Shown: positions 26,313 through 34,995 of the stretch, in pieces
How positions within the stretch are numbered: position 1 is the stretch's first letter
Layout: the number at the start of each line of letters is the position of its first letter
Source of the DNA: a virus
Strand: one strand, 5' to 3'
DNA: 60,090 nt
IMG/VR virus record: IMGVR_UViG_3300037193_000242
Location: 1-60,090 of that record
The notes under the pieces: model-generated
Seen by the model: the letters and a program-made list of their open reading frames with translations, nothing else
The model's database searches: none
Told to the model about the DNA's origin: nothing
Made by a program: the position numbers and the translations under genes

Positions 26313-27967
26313 TACTTGTAGTCCTCCAAGAACTCCATCAGGGTGTCAGACATCAGGTCACCGAGAGCGATGGAGAAGTCTCGCGGGTCCGGATCGAACA
26401 GGTACTCACACCACGCCTCAGCACACATCTCGTGGATCGAAGACGAACCGTACGCGGATAGCACCTCGTTGACAGTGCCACGGTTCATCTTGGCGAACGG
26501 TGCCCAACTCGTACCGCTGTTGTTGTTGATGTTCGAGTCTGCCTCGTAGCGGAACTCATCGTCGGACATGTCTTCCGTGGTGATCTCCCATTCATCGAAG
26601 ACATCCTTCAGACCCTCATAGAACCGGGCCTTGCGCTCCGAACTCTTCGTCCTCGTATTGTCGCGACCAGTGTCGAAGTTACCGAAGCCGATATTCGCCA
26701 CCGTGTGACCGATCTCGTGAATGGTCGTCTTCAACTGCGCAATCTGAGTGTCTTCGAAGTAGTCGCCGTACTCATCGAGAAGACGAGTGCTGCCTACATG
26801 CCACGAGTTATCGGCAGTGAACGAGTTTAGTAGACCCTTCGCGCTCACATCCACGTTGTCATGATTGCCGAAGTACGACGTGTTGAATCGCAACTGAGTC
26901 ACCGGAACGGCTGGACCGCCGTCGTGCTCTTGATCCCATGTGGTGGCGTTGTATGCGATCACACCGATGCCATATCGATACATGTTGTCGGTGCCGACGC
27001 TCTGCACGAGCCGAGTGAAACCGGGGTACATCTGCTCATGCACGAGGATGACGGCATTGATATCTTCAAGCGCTTTCGCATCGAGACCCACACCATCATT
27101 ATCCGTCAGTTGGATACCCATGCTGCGAGTGAACGCCTTCGCAGTGGCGAGCCGGTGCTCGTAGTCGTCCTCCCACTTCGTGACCTGCTCGGGAGTCGGC
27201 TCCTTACCCGTCTTCGGATCGTAATCGAAGCCGGGGATGCCGGGCCACATGTCATAGATGTTCTCGTAGTCACGGTTGCCACGACCCTGCCAGACCTGCT
27301 CACGCGCCTTGGCTGCACGCTCGGCTGCCTTCTTCGCGAGTTCCTTGGTCTTGGAGTGTCCGCCTTCCAACTTCTGCTTGCCGGGGCGCTGGTTGCGATT
27401 CGTGACATACATCGAGTTCAGAGACCACACGAACCCGCCTGTATTCGCAGGACCAACTTCGAGTGAGTATCGACCGGTGTACGTTGCACGCGATTCACCG
27501 TCGTAGGAGTCGGCCCACTTCAAAGAGGAACCGGCCTTCTGGCGGCTTGACGGAGACGTGGCGGGGTTCCGGCCCGTCGAAGCCCTGTGCGTGCGCGCAG
27601 CGGCCACCACGGATGCGAGATCAGTGGCGTTTGACGCCGCGCCACCTTCCGCAACGATGGGCGTACCGATGGGCTGGCCGTAGTGAGCCGCGCCTTCAGG
27701 AGTTCGGACGTAGCGGATGCCGTCCTTCTCCTCAACGAAAGGGTCGGACTGCTTCTCCTCACACTTCGGGCACTGTGGGTTCTCCACATCGTCGGTGAAG
27801 TAGTCGTGACCATTCGGGCACGTCAGACGAACGGCCTTCTCTTCAGAACCATCAGGATCGTCCGGAAGACCATCGAACTCTGCATCGAAAGAGACTGTCT
27901 CGAACCACTCATCGAGCAAGCGGTCCTGAGCCGACGGACTGCTCATCTCATACGTCGGTGGTGCCAT
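26312..27967 (-). CDS. Virion-region zinc metallopeptidase (HEIGH) with zinc ribbon
   Basis: A 551-residue protein. Residues 50-69 form a zinc-ribbon-like pair (CPNGH and CPKC). Residues 87-104 carry VRTPEGAAHYGQPIGTPI, shared with the topoisomerase nearby. Residues 200-225 are a basic helix. The peptidase core has HEIGH at 417-421 (two zinc-binding His and the catalytic Glu) and HEMCAEAWCEYL at 512-523, whose Glu517 is the likely third zinc ligand. It lies between the capsid protease and portal and could be packaged and delivered to the host. Target unknown. Shine-Dalgarno AAGGAGGTACTGCAAC is very strong. Confidence 0.8.
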   Translation of the reverse strand: MAPPTYEMSSPSAQDRLLDEWFETVSFDAEFDGLPDDPDGSEEKAVRLTCPNGHDYFTDDVENPQCPKCEEKQSDPFVEEKDGIRYVRTPEGAAHYGQPIGTPIVAEGGAASNATDLASVVAAARTHRASTGRNPATSPSSRQKAGSSLKWADSYDGESRATYTGRYSLEVGPANTGGFVWSLNSMYVTNRNQRPGKQKLEGGHSKTKELAKKAAERAAKAREQVWQGRGNRDYENIYDMWPGIPGFDYDPKTGKEPTPEQVTKWEDDYEHRLATAKAFTRSMGIQLTDNDGVGLDAKALEDINAVILVHEQMYPGFTRLVQSVGTDNMYRYGIGVIAYNATTWDQEHDGGPAVPVTQLRFNTSYFGNHDNVDVSAKGLLNSFTADNSWHVGSTRLLDEYGDYFEDTQIAQLKTTIHEIGHTVANIGFGNFDTGRDNTRTKSSERKARFYEGLKDVFDEWEITTEDMSDDEFRYEADSNINNNSGTSWAPFAKMNRGTVNEVLSAYGSSSIHEMCAEAWCEYLFDPDPRDFSIALGDLMSDTLMEFLEDYK

Positions 27968-28166
27968 GTTGCAGTACCTCCTTCAGATTGAACGTGTGGC
28001 TGCACTGCACACAGGTTCCTAGTTCGCTGATGTCTTGAAGAGTGAAGTCTGTCTGGACAGTCACCTTCGCCATGAACTCGTGCCACCCGCAGACCGGGCA
28101 TTGGATCGGTGGTGCCGGTTCCGGATTGAAGCGTTCCCTCGTAGCGATATCGATGATCACAGCCAT
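27948..28166 (-). CDS. Small zinc-ribbon protein
   Basis: A 72-residue protein with two CxxC pairs, CPVCGWHEFM and CVQCSHTFNLKE, about 28 residues apart. This is a typical zinc ribbon that binds nucleic acid or protein. It overlaps the topoisomerase by 10 bases and the metallopeptidase by 20, so the three are probably made together. It may work with one of them. Confidence 0.75.
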   Translation of the reverse strand: MAVIIDIATRERFNPEPAPPIQCPVCGWHEFMAKVTVQTDFTLQDISELGTCVQCSHTFNLKEVLQHGTTDV

Positions 28167-29515
28167 GATGGATCAACCGCCCATTCCTCGAAGACGACTG
28201 GATTGATGTACGAATCGAGCGACACCTTGCGAGTGTTGCCGAGAACCGCCGCAACTGCATCACCTACCTCGTTGCGCCACTTGGAGAACTCACGCTGCGA
28301 TGACGGCACATCTTCACCGCGCTTCCTGATCAGATCGAGTGCGATAGCGTTGGCCTTCAAGGTTCGCAAGTCCTTCAGATTGAAGCCCTGCCCTACGACG
28401 CTACGGAACTCCTTCTCGACCTTCAGTACATTGACCTCGAAGAGAGGTTGGTTGCGACTGCGTGTCTTCAGACGCTCTCGCAACATGTCCGCAAGTACCT
28501 TGTCACGCATCTTGATCGTGATCGGTGCCTTGCGCTTGCCGGGCGTGAACGTCAACGTCACGAGACCTGTCGGCGTGACCTTCACATGCTGCGCCTGAAG
28601 TGTGGTCGCACCGAACGTCTCCACATCCGCACCAGAGCCGCCCCGGTCAGGACGCATGCCCAACCGACGCATCATCATGATCGCGTCCGCGTTCTCATCG
28701 CCGGTGTTCTTTGCGAGGTATGCATCAAGCGTTCGCATCTTCTTCTGAAGTTGCTTGATACGCTCGAACTTCACTGCGTCTCGGATCGTCTCCTGCTCGG
28801 CGGTGTACTGCGTCTGCTGCTTGCCCTTGTAGTCGAATCCCTGCATCTTGACCCGAGTCTTCTTCTGGTCAATGGGAATCTGAACGCTTCGCCATGCCGG
28901 AGGGGTGACCAACTTCTTGCGCTCTGCGTCAGTCGCCCACTTGAACCCCGGCTTCAGTTCAATTCCTGCGAACGCCTCCAAGTTCTTGATCAGGTCGCGC
29001 TTGTCGGTACCTTCCTCAATGACCTCAGAGTTCACGTCGTATGCAACCCACATACCGTCATCTTCCTGCGCGACGTACATACGGAGGTTGCGTGCATCGA
29101 CCCACAGGTCATAGCCCTCGTAGTCACTCGGAAGTTCCCACAGGTGCTTGGACCCCTTCACGTTCGGAGGGTTGGTGCTTGGCCCCTTGCCATTGGCAGG
29201 CTTCTGAGCGACAGAGAACTGCTTGTCCTTCGCCTTGCTGCGCATGCGTTGGGTATAACCCACCGAGGAGACTCGCGCATCGCGTTGTGCCGGTTCACCA
29301 GTCTTCGGAGAGCCCATCGCCGCGATGTCTGCGGCACGATCCGCAACGTAAGAGATGACGTTGCCCTCTGCATCACGACGGATCACGGTTCCAATCGGCT
29401 GCCCGAACCGCTCGGCGCCTTCTGGGGTACGCACCCGGTCCTTCTGAGAGATTGCAAACGCACGACTGGAAACTGTCATGGCGTAAGAAGCAGCGCGTTC
29501 GAGGAGGGTAGTCAC
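28157..29515 (-). CDS. Type IB DNA topoisomerase (poxvirus/bacterial TopIB type)
   Basis: A 452-residue protein that would relax supercoils by a 3'-phosphotyrosyl intermediate. Residues 28-45 hold VRTPEGAERFGQPIGTVI, shared with the metallopeptidase. The TopIB block starts near residue 204: PPAWRSVQIPI, GFDYKGKQQTQY, IRDAVKFERI, then TFGATTLQAQHV (300-311). Catalytic candidates are Arg288 or Arg291, Lys327 or Lys329, Arg384 in KDLRTLKAN, and Tyr436 in LDSYINPVV following VAAVLGNTRKVS. Integrases differ at these places. The N-terminal ~190 residues are extra compared with poxvirus enzymes. Location in the head module is odd for a DNA enzyme and suggests packaging. GTG start, GTGA overlap with the gene upstream. 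Confidence 0.85.
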   Translation of the reverse strand: MTTLLERAASYAMTVSSRAFAISQKDRVRTPEGAERFGQPIGTVIRRDAEGNVISYVADRAADIAAMGSPKTGEPAQRDARVSSVGYTQRMRSKAKDKQFSVAQKPANGKGPSTNPPNVKGSKHLWELPSDYEGYDLWVDARNLRMYVAQEDDGMWVAYDVNSEVIEEGTDKRDLIKNLEAFAGIELKPGFKWATDAERKKLVTPPAWRSVQIPIDQKKTRVKMQGFDYKGKQQTQYTAEQETIRDAVKFERIKQLQKKMRTLDAYLAKNTGDENADAIMMMRRLGMRPDRGGSGADVETFGATTLQAQHVKVTPTGLVTLTFTPGKRKAPITIKMRDKVLADMLRERLKTRSRNQPLFEVNVLKVEKEFRSVVGQGFNLKDLRTLKANAIALDLIRKRGEDVPSSQREFSKWRNEVGDAVAAVLGNTRKVSLDSYINPVVFEEWAVDPSWL

Positions 29516-30405
29516 TTCGCAGCCTTTCGGAACGGAATCGTCTCTTGGAACTTGCCGTACGACAGGATGATGCCGGTGATAGTGGCACCCTTCACCTCGT
29601 ACCGCTGAACAGGCATCGGGTCATCCACATCGATGAACGCCAGAGTCATGTGCGGGGAGTAGCCGTGGTCGCTCTTGTGAGGGCCGCACTCCTTGATCAC
29701 GTCATTCCGAAGGGATTCGATCTCCTTCGCATCCGCGTTGACGACGATAGGGTCACCCAACTTCGAGCCCTCGTCTGCCGCAAACCGCGTGATGCCGTTC
29801 AGACGGACAGGGAACACCTCGTACTTGTCTGCGATCTTCTTCAGGCGCTCCCACATCTCTACCTGCGGCATGTCGTAGTCGTCGGCCTTGTCGTACCACG
29901 CAAGTGTCACGTGGAGGTCTTCCTTCTTCAGACCACCCGGCCACGGTTCGACACCATCAACAGCAAGCATGACGCACACAGAGTCGTTGTACTCGCTCGT
30001 GTCGGGCGCACGCATAGCCTTCTCGCGCTGCCTACGACGACGACGGCGGCGTCGTTCCCGCTCATCTTCGGAGTAGTACCGACGACCACGCTGCACCATC
30101 TGGGCACGCTGCATGACCGTACCGATGCCGCGAGGCACTACGAGGTTGCCCGACATGCCGTGAACGTCCTTGGCTTCATTCCAGAGTTCGGTAGAAACCC
30201 CATCAGCCTGAAGGACCGCGAGGGCTACTACCTCACGGTCCATGTTCATCACTGCCGCTACTTCATCGAGAGTCTTGGCTTCAGAACCATCGGGAAGCGC
30301 AAGATCAAGTCGCCCCATTCCTGCTTGCGGGTTGTGCTCCAACCGAGAGCGCAGGGTCTTCAGAAGAGCCACGAACGAACCATCGACACTAACGTTGCCA
30401 GTCAT
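29512..30405 (-). CDS. 2H phosphoesterase domain protein
   Basis: A 297-residue protein. The C-terminal half carries the two HxTx motifs of the 2H phosphoesterase superfamily: HVTLAWYD at His165 and HMTLAFID at His252, spaced about 87 residues. Such enzymes act on 2',5' or cyclic phosphodiesters of RNA or nucleotides. Some viral members degrade 2'-5' oligoadenylate or reverse RNA signals. Residues 1-120 are a separate region, and a run of ten Arg residues (near 118-127) links the parts. The start at MTGNVS follows AGGAGTAGCC; 20 upstream codons overlap the next gene and are discarded. Substrate unknown. Confidence 0.78.
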   Translation of the reverse strand: MTGNVSVDGSFVALLKTLRSRLEHNPQAGMGRLDLALPDGSEAKTLDEVAAVMNMDREVVALAVLQADGVSTELWNEAKDVHGMSGNLVVPRGIGTVMQRAQMVQRGRRYYSEDERERRRRRRRRQREKAMRAPDTSEYNDSVCVMLAVDGVEPWPGGLKKEDLHVTLAWYDKADDYDMPQVEMWERLKKIADKYEVFPVRLNGITRFAADEGSKLGDPIVVNADAKEIESLRNDVIKECGPHKSDHGYSPHMTLAFIDVDDPMPVQRYEVKGATITGIILSYGKFQETIPFRKAAK

Positions 30406-30413
30406 GGCTACTC

Positions 30414-31106
30414 CTATTCCGTCACGAAAACGTTGCTGATGGGATCGAGGGCGGTTCCGTTCCACTCCCCCAGCAAGGTCAGGGGTTGCTTAGTTGCACC
30501 ATCCCACTCCCAGAACGCGTAACCACTCTCACCAACAACAGGTGTCCCTGCGAGTGCGGCGATCTCGGGCTGAGTCAGGGCAGTATCGAAGATGCGAAGG
30601 TTGTCGTACCTGACATTCGGCTCGAACCCACCAAACCCACCAAGTACCAACGGGCCAGTGCCCGAGAGGTTGGCGTTGCTAGCGAAACCGGCTTGCACAG
30701 CATCGACATAGATCCTGCGCCATGCTCCATCGCCGGTGAGGGCAATATGCTTCCACGTCGTTGAGGGGATCGGTACTCCAGTGTCACCAGTACCCAAGTA
30801 CCACTCCAAGTTCCCACCGGGTGTGACCTGCACGTTACCGAATGGAGAGTCGCCCTGATTCTCCCAATCGTTCAGAAAGACCGTGTAGGCGTTGGCTCCC
30901 GCACCGTTGATGTAGAAGTCGAACATGATGGTGAACGCAGTATTGACTGACCACGGTGTGATCACCGGACCAGCATCGAGATTCACCCGCAGTGCTGAGC
31001 CATGAAGCCCTGCCGCCCAACCAAGGATGTCAGTGATGTCAGGACCGCCCGCAACCTCGGCAGCGATGGAACCGGCACCCTCATCGAAGTTGTATCCGAG
31101 TTCCAT
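30414..31106 (-). CDS. Concanavalin/LamG-type lectin-like protein
   Basis: A 230-residue protein with a LamG/concanavalin-like fold: FTIMFDFYINGAGANAYTVF, WKHIALTGDGAWRRIYVDAV, and VRYDNLRIFDTALTQPEIAAL, which is the usual laminin-G pattern. Head fibres or capsid decorations of this fold bind sugars or surfaces. Placed among fibre-like genes between the portal and the enzyme cluster. Good Shine-Dalgarno sequence (GAGAGGGCGTAGATC). Confidence 0.75.
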   Translation of the reverse strand: MELGYNFDEGAGSIAAEVAGGPDITDILGWAAGLHGSALRVNLDAGPVITPWSVNTAFTIMFDFYINGAGANAYTVFLNDWENQGDSPFGNVQVTPGGNLEWYLGTGDTGVPIPSTTWKHIALTGDGAWRRIYVDAVQAGFASNANLSGTGPLVLGGFGGFEPNVRYDNLRIFDTALTQPEIAALAGTPVVGESGYAFWEWDGATKQPLTLLGEWNGTALDPISNVFVTE

Positions 31107-31109
31107 GAT

Positions 31110-32105
31110 CTACGCCCTCTCGAAGATCAATGTACCTACCGGAGTACCACCCGGAACCGCAGCGCCATTGTCGATGATGCGGAAGCCGTTACCGATCTTC
31201 ACATCGATCTCTGTTTCGGTGTAGTACCGGTCATCATGGGTATGCCCGGTTGCCGCCTTGGCGTCGAGTGCCGCCTGCAAACCTGTGACGGTGCTGATGG
31301 CTTGTTCACCCGTGTGCGTTGTCCTGTCGCGGAGGGCCGCATCTGTGGCATTCGCAGTGGCCGTCGTACTGATGGTGATGGTGTCCGCTGCGTCGTTGAC
31401 CGTCACCGAGATGTTTCCGACACCTACAAGCGCAACACCGATAGCATCACGAACCGCCTCGGCGTCCATCCCCGTGCCGTCACCCACAGCAGTGACGGTG
31501 AGAGTGTTCTCAGTGTCGTTGTAGTTCAGAGTGATGTTGCTACCAGCACCGAGAAGACCGCCGACTACATCCTGTACCGCTTCAACGAAGTCACTGACCT
31601 GAGTCGAAGTATGAAGGTGCGTCGATGGCGGGAAGGTCGCAGGCTTGTCGGAGATGTTTGTCCACGAGATCGTGCCACCGCCCGCTTCAGGGTCGATGGT
31701 CGCAATGATTGCGAGGAGTTCTGCACGAAGCGCGGCAACGTCCATCGCGGAAGCGACGGACGGCGTGGTCGGAATGACTTCCGCGAGATTGACTGACGCG
31801 GCAACCGATGGCACTGAGAACGTGAACGGCTTCGGAGTCACGCCCGTGAAGTTATCGAAGACGACCGCCGCACGCCACACCCAACCAACAGGGGTGGAGT
31901 CAGGGTCGTCAGTCGCCGGAAGCGAAAGAGGCTCCATCACACCGTTGACGATGCGACGAATGATCGTTTCCGGAAGGAAGGTCTGCCCGGCGACCTCCAC
32001 GATCTGCTCGGACTTGAACCACACAGTCCCGTTCAGAGGTGTTCCGTTGCTGTTGTGAACGGTCCACGTGATCGGGATGAGGTTCCACTCTGCGGGGAGC
32101 GGCAT
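31110..32105 (-). CDS. Fibre-like structural protein
   Basis: A 331-residue protein with an N-terminal domain like fibre attachment modules (TVWFKSEQIVEVAGQTFLPE), a middle of repeated amphipathic units (GAGSNITLNYNDTENTLTV, then VGNISVTVNDAADTITIS), and the ATGHTHDDRYYTETEID motif found in many phage fibres. It could be a head fibre, given its place beside the portal and lectin genes. Shine-Dalgarno GAAGGAGTTAGTA. Confidence 0.72.
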   Translation of the reverse strand: MPLPAEWNLIPITWTVHNSNGTPLNGTVWFKSEQIVEVAGQTFLPETIIRRIVNGVMEPLSLPATDDPDSTPVGWVWRAAVVFDNFTGVTPKPFTFSVPSVAASVNLAEVIPTTPSVASAMDVAALRAELLAIIATIDPEAGGGTISWTNISDKPATFPPSTHLHTSTQVSDFVEAVQDVVGGLLGAGSNITLNYNDTENTLTVTAVGDGTGMDAEAVRDAIGVALVGVGNISVTVNDAADTITISTTATANATDAALRDRTTHTGEQAISTVTGLQAALDAKAATGHTHDDRYYTETEIDVKIGNGFRIIDNGAAVPGGTPVGTLIFERA

Positions 32106-32164
32106 TACTAACTCCTTCTACTAGATCGGAAGCGCTCTTACCGCTCCCCGCTACTACTGATGGA

Positions 32165-32629
32165 TCAGGCGTACGTGTATGCGCCGACCTCGGTGGCGTT
32201 CCCGTCCGGGTGCTGCACCACGACATCGACGGCACCAGCGGCGTGAGCACCGGCGTTGCCAGTGATCGTGTAGGCGTCCACGACATCGAAGTTCGTGATC
32301 GCAACACCTCCGATGGTGGCACCAGTCGCACCGAGAAGGTTCTTGCCGGTGATGGTCACCGACGTACCACCGGCAGCGGCACCACCGGTCGGCTCAATGC
32401 TGGTGATGTCAGCCACCGGGTAGAGAGCGTCGATGGCAGACTGAGGAACCTCAACACCGGCCTTGAACAGAAGGCGGCGCTCCTCCTCACCCTGACGACC
32501 GGTACCGGTGAACGTCTCGTAGATGTCCTCGGTGAACTTGCGCACCGTCGGCTGAGTGACCGTCGTGGTCAGGGCTTCCAGCGCGGTCTTGTCTGCGATT
32601 GCGTCGCCTGAGGCGTCACGGATGGTCAT
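32165..32629 (-). CDS. IPT/TIG-domain protein, possible capsid decoration
   Basis: A 154-residue protein. Residues about 75-154 form an immunoglobulin-like IPT/TIG domain (TSIEPTGGAAAGGTSVTITG, then ATIGGVAITNFDVVD). Ig-like domains often decorate capsids or fibres. The N-terminal part is helical. The start at MTIRDASG follows AAAGGGATTAGCA; 29 upstream codons are discarded. First gene after the portal in transcription order. Confidence 0.75.
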   Translation of the reverse strand: MTIRDASGDAIADKTALEALTTTVTQPTVRKFTEDIYETFTGTGRQGEEERRLLFKAGVEVPQSAIDALYPVADITSIEPTGGAAAGGTSVTITGKNLLGATGATIGGVAITNFDVVDAYTITGNAGAHAAGAVDVVVQHPDGNATEVGAYTYA

Positions 32630-32667
32630 TGCTAATCCCTTTCGATGATGTTGCGATGGTTGTTGAA

Positions 32668-34983
32668 CTACGCGGTTCGGTTGCGACGTGCGATAGCAGA
32701 CTCGCTGATCTTCCAATCAAGCCAACACCGGCAATTCGCGACCTCATGGATCGGGGCCGTCGGATCACCGGGGCGCTGCATCGATACCCCTCCGACCTTG
32801 AACGCGTTCTGTGCCTTACGCGTCTGGCCGTTGGCCTTCCAGTGCGAAGGGCGAGTCTTCTCATCCCTGTTCGCCTGCCACGTCTTCTCGATGTACGAGC
32901 CCGCCGAAGAGTACACCGCGTCACGGACTCCCTCCATCGTTGAAGTTGCGACGTTGATCGACAACTGCTTGTGCCACGAGGACCGCGTGGACATCATCTC
33001 ACGAACGCGTCCCTTGATCTCCGTCAACGAAGCGCCGTCGCCATCCATCTCCTTGATCGCATCGATGATTCGGCGCGACTGGTTGGATGCCGCCTTCTCG
33101 ATGAGGTCGAGGATCGGCGCGAGAGTGTTGTCAATCATGGCCTGAGCACCGGACGTGCCACCCATCAACTTCGTGAGTGGAGTGTTGCCGGATGAAGTCT
33201 TCCCGTCTGCTTCCAGCAACTTCACGAGCCCCTTCGCATCCATGTCAGCGGCGACACGTCGGGCCTCACGGAGAGCAGTCTTCAGAAGGATATTGTTCAG
33301 CGTGTCCCGAACCTCGTTACTCCACTTCTCCAACTCAACGACATAGAGCGGATCGATGACCTTCAGTTCGACACCCTTCTGCTCACCGTCCCAGTGACGC
33401 GTGCCCTTGCGTACCTTGGCGTGCGACAGGCGTTCGGAGATGACCTTCTCCTGTCGGTCGGTCCAGCCCGAGAGGACACCTTCAACCGCACCCTCAAGCA
33501 TGGCGCGGTCTTCGGCGTACGGATGCGCAGGACCAGCGTCGAGTGACTTGACCTCTGTCTCCGGAGTGATCGTCTTCGCAACACGCATGGCACGAGCCGC
33601 GATGATGTTCTCGAAGTTCCGCTGTCCCTGCCGCGAACCCATGAGCGCACCACGACGGGCCGACTCCGTGGGATCGGGTGCGGCCTGCAACCCAACGGGC
33701 TTCATCTCCTGCACGGCCTTCACATCGGGGTCTGCACCGACAACGAGACCGTTCGGAAGGAAGTAGACCCGCGACGCCGGAAGGTTCATAGGCTGTTGCC
33801 CCGACTCGATGAGGTACTGGTCAAGCGTGGCAAGACCCTGACCGAACCGAGTGGCCGCAAGATCACGACGCTTCTGCTCGAAACGCTGTAGAACCTCGAC
33901 CTTGCTGAAGTCGTGAACGATCTTGTCCTTCGACGGCTGCGGGATAAGCCGCTTGGACAAAGGACGAGTGATCGCGTTGCAGTGCTGCTTGACCGTGACC
34001 TGATGCCACATCTCGAACTCGGCATCCGCGTTGTCGAACGTGCGACCCGATGCATTACCGAGAACAGACTCGGGGCAACCGAATGCAGTGCGGATGTCTT
34101 CGTCCGATCCGCGCACGGCTTCCGCCCACTGAACATCACGAGGATTCGCAGCAAGGTCTTCAACCTGAAGACCATCAGCCTCGATGACCGTGGTCTGTCC
34201 TGCCGCCGCGTAACCACCGGAGAACCGACGCTTCACTTCGGATGCGTCTTCGTGGTTCAACTGACCTTGGATCGTCACGAGCATGCCGGGACGACCATCG
34301 TTCATCAGGAAGTTTCGGTTGAAGAGGCGAGCGAGGAAGTCCGTCTCAACCGCAAGCCCTGCCGCAACGAGCGGAGTCATCTGCATGTAGGGGTCGGTCG
34401 GGTGCGTCTTCGCCTTGATCCAGATCACACGCTCCGGAGGAATCTCTTCGACCACACCATCTGCACGGGTGATCTCGTATCCATCCACGAACTTCTGCCG
34501 CTTGCCTGCCGCGAACTCCTCGGGCGTCGGCACTTCACCCGGAATAGGACGAACCTCCCCCGGCGGGAGGAGGTGAATCTGAGCAGTACCACCAAGAATG
34601 TTCGGAACCATCTCGATGAAGGCACCGCGCCGAGAGAGGAGCAACTGGGATGACAGCCGGTATCGCAACTGCCATGCATCCTCATAGTCATTCGGCATGT
34701 CGTTGAGAAGTCGATCGATGGACTCGTACTCGACCAACTCACCGTCGTACATGTCACCACGGCGCACCACGATAGGGATGTCTGCCTGAGCCGCAGCGAT
34801 GGCATCCACACAACGGAAGACCATCATCACCCGCTCATAGCCATCCTTCACCGCACGCTCGATATCCCAGTCACCCATGAGGGCGTACTGACGAGCACGA
34901 GCCACCAGCGAGCCTGCTGTGGCTCGACTAATGACCCCGGTGGCGTTGACCTTCGACTCGAAGAGTCCGCCCAAGAAGCGCAT
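32668..34983 (-). CDS. Portal protein fused to a MuF-like domain
   Basis: A 771-residue fusion. Residues 1 to about 430 are a HK97-type portal (FRCVDAIAAAQADIPIVVRR, LAVETDFLARLFNRNFL, FGCPESVLGNASGRTFDNAD). Residues about 490-771 are MuF-like, ending with TSTMEGVRDAVYSSAGS, RPSHWKANGQT, and IHEVANCRCWLDW, the C-terminal Cys-rich MuF signature. MuF proteins are a few-copy head component that can be ejected with DNA. Fusion of both is known in actinophages. Shine-Dalgarno AGAGGGAGTAGGAC. Confidence 0.92.
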   Translation of the reverse strand: MRFLGGLFESKVNATGVISRATAGSLVARARQYALMGDWDIERAVKDGYERVMMVFRCVDAIAAAQADIPIVVRRGDMYDGELVEYESIDRLLNDMPNDYEDAWQLRYRLSSQLLLSRRGAFIEMVPNILGGTAQIHLLPPGEVRPIPGEVPTPEEFAAGKRQKFVDGYEITRADGVVEEIPPERVIWIKAKTHPTDPYMQMTPLVAAGLAVETDFLARLFNRNFLMNDGRPGMLVTIQGQLNHEDASEVKRRFSGGYAAAGQTTVIEADGLQVEDLAANPRDVQWAEAVRGSDEDIRTAFGCPESVLGNASGRTFDNADAEFEMWHQVTVKQHCNAITRPLSKRLIPQPSKDKIVHDFSKVEVLQRFEQKRRDLAATRFGQGLATLDQYLIESGQQPMNLPASRVYFLPNGLVVGADPDVKAVQEMKPVGLQAAPDPTESARRGALMGSRQGQRNFENIIAARAMRVAKTITPETEVKSLDAGPAHPYAEDRAMLEGAVEGVLSGWTDRQEKVISERLSHAKVRKGTRHWDGEQKGVELKVIDPLYVVELEKWSNEVRDTLNNILLKTALREARRVAADMDAKGLVKLLEADGKTSSGNTPLTKLMGGTSGAQAMIDNTLAPILDLIEKAASNQSRRIIDAIKEMDGDGASLTEIKGRVREMMSTRSSWHKQLSINVATSTMEGVRDAVYSSAGSYIEKTWQANRDEKTRPSHWKANGQTRKAQNAFKVGGVSMQRPGDPTAPIHEVANCRCWLDWKISESAIARRNRTA

Positions 34984-34995
34984 GTCCTACTCCCT

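Noticed and set aside
28157-29515. Tyrosine recombinase (integrase) reading of the TopIB gene
   Set aside because: The PPAW, GFDYKGK, TFGATTL and KDLRT blocks and the SYINP tyrosine context fit TopIB, and no HxxR integrase box is present.
28448-29608. Rightward open frame opposite the topoisomerase
   Set aside because: It is a high-GC antisense shadow with no recognisable fold, while the leftward frame has clear TopIB motifs.
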